Of a stretch of 64,000 bases of DNA, positions 59,884 through 64,000 are shown piece after piece. The stretch's first letter is position 1; each line of letters starts with the position of its first letter. Under the pieces are notes generated by a model. That model was not told the DNA's origin. It did no database searches and saw only the letters and a list, made by a program, of their open reading frames with translations. The translations under genes and the position numbers were made by a program. The stretch is from CAWCUU01 sp963798855 (GTDB lineage Bacteria; Gemmatimonadota; Gemmatimonadetes; Longimicrobiales; RSA9): positions 558,001 to 622,000 of the forward strand of contig CAWCUU010000002.1 of the NCBI GenBank assembly GCA_963798855.1, given 5' to 3'.

Positions 59884-60813
59884 TCAGCCAGCACCGGCCG
59901 CCTCGGCCAGCAACGCGGCGTAGCTCGCGTACCGCTCGGAGGCAATGTCGCCCCGCTCCACGGCCTGGAGCACGGCGCAACCCGGCTCGTGCACGTGGCT
60001 GCAGTCGGAGTCGAACCGGCACCCGCCGAGGAACGGCCGCATCTCGGGGAAGAGCGAGTCCAGGGTCTCGGCCGGCACGTTCCACAGTCCCAGCTCCCGC
60101 AGGCCCGGGGTATCGACGACGTATCCACCGCAGGCGAGTGGGATCAGGCGCGCCGTGACGGTCGTGTGTCGCCCCTTGTTCACGGCCCGGCTGACCTCAC
60201 CGATGCGCAGCCCGAGCCCCGGCTCCAACGCGTTGAGCAGACTGGACTTGCCGACGCCGGATGGGCCAGTCATCACACTCGTGAGGCCGCACAGTCGCTC
60301 GCGCAGCGACTCGATCCCCGTGCCTTGCCGGGCCGCGGTCAGCAGCAACGGATAGCCCGCGGCAGGGTAGGGCGCGAAGCGAGCTCGCACCTCGGCCTCG
60401 GGTACCAGGTCGACCTTGTTGATCAGGATCAGGGCGGGGATCTCGCTCGCCTCGGCAATGACGAGGAAGCGGTCCAGCATGCGAGGGTGCGGCTCCGGCT
60501 GAGCGGCCGCAAGCACGATGACGACCTGGTCGACGTTCGCCGCGATCGGCTTCGGCCGCTGACGCCGGCCCGGAGCGCGTCGAGCCAGGACGGAGGAGCG
60601 CTCGAGCAAACGGTCGATCGCGGCGGCTCCCCGTCCGTCGAGCACCAGCTCGACCCGGTCGCCGGCGACCACCCGGTCACCCGAGCGCTCGTCTTGCTTG
60701 ATGCGGCCGCGCAGTGTGGCTTCGAGCACGCGACCGTCCTCCGTCTCCACCTCGTACACGCCGCCTTCGACGGCGCGCACGATCCCGCTCAGGCGAGTCT
60801 CCTCAGGCGGCAA
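59884..60813 (-). CDS. rsgA: ribosome small-subunit GTPase RsgA
   Basis: A 309-aa circularly permuted GTPase that matures the 30S subunit. N-terminal OB fold, then the permuted motifs: INKVDLV (G4), MTGPSGVGKSSLLNAL (G1) and VDTPGLRELGLW (G3). The C-terminal zinc knuckle is GCRFDSDCSHVHEPGC. TTG is inside the end of the sigma factor gene (11-base overlap), so the two are coupled. Confidence 0.95.
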   Translation of the reverse strand: MPPEETRLSGIVRAVEGGVYEVETEDGRVLEATLRGRIKQDERSGDRVVAGDRVELVLDGRGAAAIDRLLERSSVLARRAPGRRQRPKPIAANVDQVVIVLAAAQPEPHPRMLDRFLVIAEASEIPALILINKVDLVPEAEVRARFAPYPAAGYPLLLTAARQGTGIESLRERLCGLTSVMTGPSGVGKSSLLNALEPGLGLRIGEVSRAVNKGRHTTVTARLIPLACGGYVVDTPGLRELGLWNVPAETLDSLFPEMRPFLGGCRFDSDCSHVHEPGCAVLQAVERGDIASERYASYAALLAEAAGAG

Positions 60814-61750
60814 AGCTCTCCAGCGCGGGGCCGAGATCGCCCTCGCGCAGCCGCTTCAGCGCGCGGTCACGGAGCTGCCGGATCCGCTCGCGTGTTACGC
60901 CGAGCATGTTGCCGATCTCTTCCAGCGTGTGCTCGCGGCCGTTGTCCAGACCGAAGTACAACCGCAGCACCTGCGCGTCGCGCGGCGAAAGCGTCTCGAG
61001 GGCGCGATCGATCTGCTCCGCGAGCAGCCGCTCCTCGACCGCCTCCTCCGGCTCCGGCGCTTCCTCGGTGATGAAGCGCTCGACGAGCTGGCTGTCATCG
61101 GTGTCGCCGATCGGAGCATCCAGGCGGATCTCCGACGCGTTCAGCGTCTGCAGCTGCTCGACTACCGCCGGCGTCAACTTCGCCGCCTCCGCGATCTCCT
61201 CCGTCGTCGGATCACGTCGTAGCTCCTGCTTCAGCCGCTCCCGCTCCCGGAAGATGCGCGCGAGATCGCTGGCCCGGTTCAGCGGCACGCGCACAGCGCG
61301 GCCCTGGTTCGCCAGCGAAGACAGGATCGCCTGCCGGATCCACCAAACGGCGTAGGAGATGAACTTCACCCCCTGGTCCGGGTCGAACTTCCGCGCCGCC
61401 GTGACCAGCCCGACGTTCCCCTCCTGGATGAGGTCGATCAGCGACACACCGCGGTTCTGATACTTCTTGGCGATGCTGATCACGAAACGGAGGTTCGCGC
61501 GGACGAGCGCCTGAACGGCGTCCTCGTCGCCCTTCAAGGCGCGATGGCCGAGCGAGACCTCCTCCGCCGGCGTCAGCAGCGCGTGGCGGCTGACCTCCCG
61601 GAGGTACTGGTCGAGCGCGGTCCGCTCGTCGGTCGAACCCTTGAACAGGTCCGTCCGTCGCTCCGGTCCCCGCCGCCGGCGCCTCTTGGTTCCTTCCACC
61701 GTCGTAGTCATGCCCCCGCCGGGATTCTCAAGATCGTTCGAAACCTGCAT
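60803..61750 (-). CDS. group 2 sigma-70 RNA polymerase factor
   Basis: A 315-aa sigma factor of the RpoD/RpoS family without region 1.1. Region 1.2-2 is DQYLREVSRHALLTPAEEVS, then region 2.4 is KFISYAVWWIRQAILSSLA. Region 4.2 is HTLEEIGNMLGVTRERIRQL. The basic N-terminal stretch TKRRRRRGPERR is notable. It is coupled to rsgA downstream. It could be a stress or stationary-phase factor, or a second housekeeping factor; regulon unknown. Confidence 0.93.
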   Translation of the reverse strand: MQVSNDLENPGGGMTTTVEGTKRRRRRGPERRTDLFKGSTDERTALDQYLREVSRHALLTPAEEVSLGHRALKGDEDAVQALVRANLRFVISIAKKYQNRGVSLIDLIQEGNVGLVTAARKFDPDQGVKFISYAVWWIRQAILSSLANQGRAVRVPLNRASDLARIFRERERLKQELRRDPTTEEIAEAAKLTPAVVEQLQTLNASEIRLDAPIGDTDDSQLVERFITEEAPEPEEAVEERLLAEQIDRALETLSPRDAQVLRLYFGLDNGREHTLEEIGNMLGVTRERIRQLRDRALKRLREGDLGPALESFAA

Positions 61751-61927
61751 CTACCTGTCCTGCACGGACTTGTGATGCAAGGAATCTGCCCATGAAAAGG
61801 GCCCGGCGCCGCTGAGGTTCGCCGGGCGATTCGCGCCTCTGAGCCGTGAAACCCCCCTCCTCACGCGGAGTTCCCACCGCCAAGACCCCTCCCCCTGCCT
61901 TTCTCCCTGTCTGTCTCGCTGCATCCC

Positions 61928-61966
61928 CTAGCCCTAGCCCTAGCCCTAGCCCTAGCCCTAGCCCTA
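61928..61966 (-). repeat. (TAGGGC)7 hexamer array at lipoprotein stop codon
   Basis: On the mRNA strand the 199-aa lipoprotein gene ends ACG AGA TAG and the TAG is the first of seven TAG triplets spaced six bases apart (TAGGGC repeated). All are in frame with the gene, giving seven consecutive in-frame stops. With G3 runs and three-base loops the tract is a strong G-quadruplex candidate. Confidence 0.97.
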
Positions 61967-62563
61967 TCTCGTAGTGTCCCTCACCGCCTCGCCCAGCAAC
62001 CGCGTCACACCCCTCTGCTGGTCCTCATCCGGCTCATTCGAAATGCGCCGCGGGGTGGAGTCCTGCGGCACACCCGCCAGCAGTGAGTCGATGGAGGGGG
62101 GCGCCGGTCGGCCGGCGAGGCGCAGCTCCTGGCGGAGGGAAGTCACGCGGTCCAGCATCAGTGACAAGTCCTGACGGATGCTCTCGCGCGCCTCGTCGCG
62201 CCGGAACTCGGCGACAATGCGGTCGGCCAGCGCCTGAAGCTGACGCAGCCGTGCCTCGACGGAATACTGGTTCGCCATCCACTGATACGGTAGGCGTGCC
62301 TCGAGCAACCGGTCGGTCAGCGCCTCGGCCTGGAGGATGTGGACGCGCATCGCGTCCTGGCCCTCGTCCTGCAGGGCCGAGCGCGTGACTTCCTCCAGCC
62401 GCTGAAGCTGCTGGGTCAACGGAATGGTGTCCGCGGCGGTCGCGATCGCGGCGGCGGGCGGCGGCTCCGGCGCGGCTCCGGCGGAGTCCTCGAGATTCCG
62501 AGGCCGACAGGCGGACGCGAGCAGCGTCGTCGCCAGCACGAGGTGAAGCGATATTCGGCTCAT
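61964..62563 (-). CDS. small lipoprotein of unknown function
   Basis: A 199-aa secreted protein with signal and lipobox (LATTLLASAC), a Pro/Ala linker and a helical, coiled-coil-like mature part (QLQRLEEVTRSALQDE; LMLDRVTSLRQELRLAG). No family is recognised. ATG at 62563 follows GGAG. Divergent from the PP2C gene. Its TAG stop begins the hexamer array. Confidence 0.82.
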   Translation of the reverse strand: MSRISLHLVLATTLLASACRPRNLEDSAGAAPEPPPAAAIATAADTIPLTQQLQRLEEVTRSALQDEGQDAMRVHILQAEALTDRLLEARLPYQWMANQYSVEARLRQLQALADRIVAEFRRDEARESIRQDLSLMLDRVTSLRQELRLAGRPAPPSIDSLLAGVPQDSTPRRISNEPDEDQQRGVTRLLGEAVRDTTR

Positions 62564-62617
62564 GACGCTCCGGATCGGGCAAGCCACATGCCCGGACCGA
62601 CTTGCAGGCTTACAGCA

Positions 62618-63443
62618 ATGAACCTAGCCTTCCGCACCATGAAATGGGAGTCTGCGGCGCTGAGCGACCAGGGTCGGCGTCGACCCGCCAACGAAGACTC
62701 GCTGCTGTTGCTTCCGCAGCGGGGCGTCATGGCCGTTGCCGACGGCATGGGCGGCCACGTGGCCGGCGAGATCGCGAGCGGGATCGCCGTCGCAACCGTG
62801 CGCGACGCCGTCGAGCGGGGTCACTCCCGGAGGCTCGGCGCGGACCGGACCGCGCGCGTGCTCGTGGAGGCGGTACGAGGCGCGAACGCGGCGATCCGGC
62901 GCAGAGCGGGCGAAGAGCCCGACAAGTCCGGGATGGGCACGACGCTGACGGCGCTGGCCCTGGTCTCGCGTGATCACACCGCCGTCATCGCCCACGTGGG
63001 TGACTCCCGCGCCTATCGGCTGCGTGGCGATGACCTGCGCCAGATCACGCGCGATCACACGTGGGTCCAGGAGCAGGTGGACGCAGGGCTGCTGACGCCG
63101 GAGCAGGCACGGGTCCATGCGTTCTCGAATATACTGACGCAGGCGCTCGGAACCGATGCGGAGGTGGAGGTGGACGTCGTGCGCGTACCGCTGCGGCCGG
63201 GCGACCGATTGCTGCTCTGCTCCGACGGGCTGACGGGGATGCTCGATCGATGCCGCGATCCGGGACCTGCTGCTCGCCGAGCCCGACCCGCAGGACGCGG
63301 TGAACGCGCTGATCGAAGCCGCGAATCGCAGAGGCGGGGTCGACAACATCACCGCGCTGCTGACGCGCATCACGCCAGCAGCGAACCTCCGCCGTCCAGC
63401 CGCTCGGCGAGCTCCGCGGGAGGCGCCGCCGCAATCGCCGTGA
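62618..63443 (+). CDS. PP2C-family protein phosphatase, frameshifted
   Basis: A PPM/PP2C serine/threonine phosphatase split by a one-base shift. The first part has the motifs NEDSLLLLPQRGVMAVADGMGGH, GMGTTLTALAL, HVGDSRAYRLR and CSDGLTGMLD. At 63242-63252 (CTCGATCGATGCC) the frame changes; a base-skipped reading restores DAAIRDLLLAEPDPQDAVNA and the terminal metal motif GGVDNITALLTRIT, stopping at 63441-63443. Read straight, the last motif is lost. It may be a genuine mutation, a sequencing/assembly error or, less likely, programmed frameshifting. Confidence 0.85.
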
Positions 63444-64000
63444 GCACCGTGGCCTCCACGCGACGTCGTCCCCCAAGCGTGAAGAGGCGGAGCACCCGGG
63501 CGGAGCGGTACAGCTCGTCCGCGATCCTGGGCAGCCCGATCAGCCCGATCCGCCCCCCCGGACCCAGGCGGATCACCTCCCCGGAGCGCCGCCGCACCAG
63601 CAGGTCCAGAGCGAACATCGCCGGCTTCTCCGGATAGTCGAGGAACGCACCGCATTCCTCCACCCCCAGCTCCTCGGCCAATCGATCTTCCACCCGCCGT
63701 TTCAGCGGAGAGTCGGTCGCCAGCCACTCCGCGGCGACGCCGCCCACCTCCGCCGCGACGACTTCCGTCGCGCGCTTCGGCAGCCGGCGCGCCCGCAGCG
63801 CCGTCACCCAACTCCCAATGCGGCGCCCCAGCGGTCCGTCAGCCGCGCCAGCGCGCGACTCGATCAGCGCGAGCAGCACCTCATCCGTCTGACCGACCAG
63901 CTCGTCGGGAGCCAGTAGCCCGCCCGTCAGCGCGTCGTCCACGATGCGTTTGTACGTGACGGTGGCGGCGCGGACGGCGTGGTGCCAGTAGACATTGCGG
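63370..64000 (-). CDS. HD-domain phosphohydrolase, 5' end outside window
   Basis: The frame is open at the right edge, beginning NVYWHHAVRAATVTYKR, which is a conserved region of HD-superfamily phosphohydrolases of the dGTPase-like/YfbR-like group. The downstream part (LTGGLLAPDELVGQTDEVLL, then a C-terminal domain with LDYPEKPAMFALDLL) is the tail of such proteins. The catalytic HD motif itself is outside the window. Its end overlaps the PP2C end convergently. Confidence 0.75.
   Translation of the reverse strand, partial: RNVYWHHAVRAATVTYKRIVDDALTGGLLAPDELVGQTDEVLLALIESRAGAADGPLGRRIGSWVTALRARRLPKRATEVVAAEVGGVAAEWLATDSPLKRRVEDRLAEELGVEECGAFLDYPEKPAMFALDLLVRRRSGEVIRLGPGGRIGLIGLPRIADELYRSARVLRLFTLGGRRRVEATVLTAIAAAPPAELAERLDGGGSLLA

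Noticed and set aside
61921..61970. telomere-like CCCTAG sequence meaning a chromosome end
   Set aside because: The array is internal, lies between normal genes and occurs at several other intergenic places.

Overview
The window is about 64 kb of high-GC bacterial chromosome from a diderm (Gram-negative type) organism. The evidence for an outer membrane is a TonB-dependent receptor, an Mla lipid-transport operon, an OmpA-type lipoprotein and several lipobox proteins. Gene content and start usage (many GTG/TTG starts, 4-base ATGA/GTGA overlaps) would fit Gemmatimonadota or a similar high-GC phylum, but that placement is an inference. No phage, insertion sequence, CRISPR array, rRNA or clear tRNA was seen. 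Almost all of the window is compact protein-coding sequence.

Layout. 1-2876: end of an ABC exporter with two ABC-2 permeases. 2882-7120 (minus): lipoprotein metallopeptidase, HNH nuclease, short RecQ. 7226-10117: NUDIX hydrolase and a PAS-PAS-GAF histidine kinase. 10513-15719 (minus): OmpA lipoprotein, M61 peptidase, esterase, E1-alpha dehydrogenase subunit and HIT protein. 15934-20101: V4R-like protein, DUF2203 protein, FtsH (minus) and threonine dehydratase. 20127-23066 (minus): gluconate-dehydrogenase-like subunit 3, GMC oxidoreductase and methyltransferase. 23476-30159: two facing modules of a dehydrogenase plus an alpha-oxoamine synthase (MDR-AOS and TDH-KBL), then trpE. 30245-34832: hyuA without hyuB, two sulfotransferases bracketed by a 25-bp direct repeat, and a small outer-membrane protein. 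34915-38255: DUF2723 membrane protein and an EamA transporter. 38258-46292 (minus): flavin reductase, SDR (in frame with a membrane segment), HerA-like ATPase, a 171-aa protein, SbcD and SbcC, which resembles the archaeal HerA-Mre11-Rad50 end-processing operon. 46426-53147: lipoprotein, an mla operon headed by a MarR/GbsR regulator with a good promoter and operator, and an amidohydrolase. 53253-58272: cobalamin riboswitch and a btuF-C-D-B uptake operon. 58335-64000: cupin, APH(6)-like kinase, RsgA, sigma-70 factor, small lipoprotein, a frameshifted PP2C phosphatase and an HD-domain fragment.

The most unusual non-gene signal is a set of short tandem repeats that begin at, or contain, the stop codon of the preceding gene. 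Three genes end in TAG that is the first unit of a (TAGGGC)n hexamer: TDH, HerA and the 199-aa lipoprotein. Three others end in TGA inside 13/14-mers built on AGGCGCTGA: the histidine kinase, OmpA and TrpE. A seventh, HIT, ends inside a 19-bp inverted-repeat arm. The hexamer tracts are G-rich on the mRNA strand and could form G-quadruplexes between operon genes. Two GC-hairpin arrays follow mlaE and the amidohydrolase gene.

Starts were chosen from ribosome-binding sites, 4-base overlaps with the upstream gene and conserved N termini. Several non-ATG starts remain uncertain and are marked as such.
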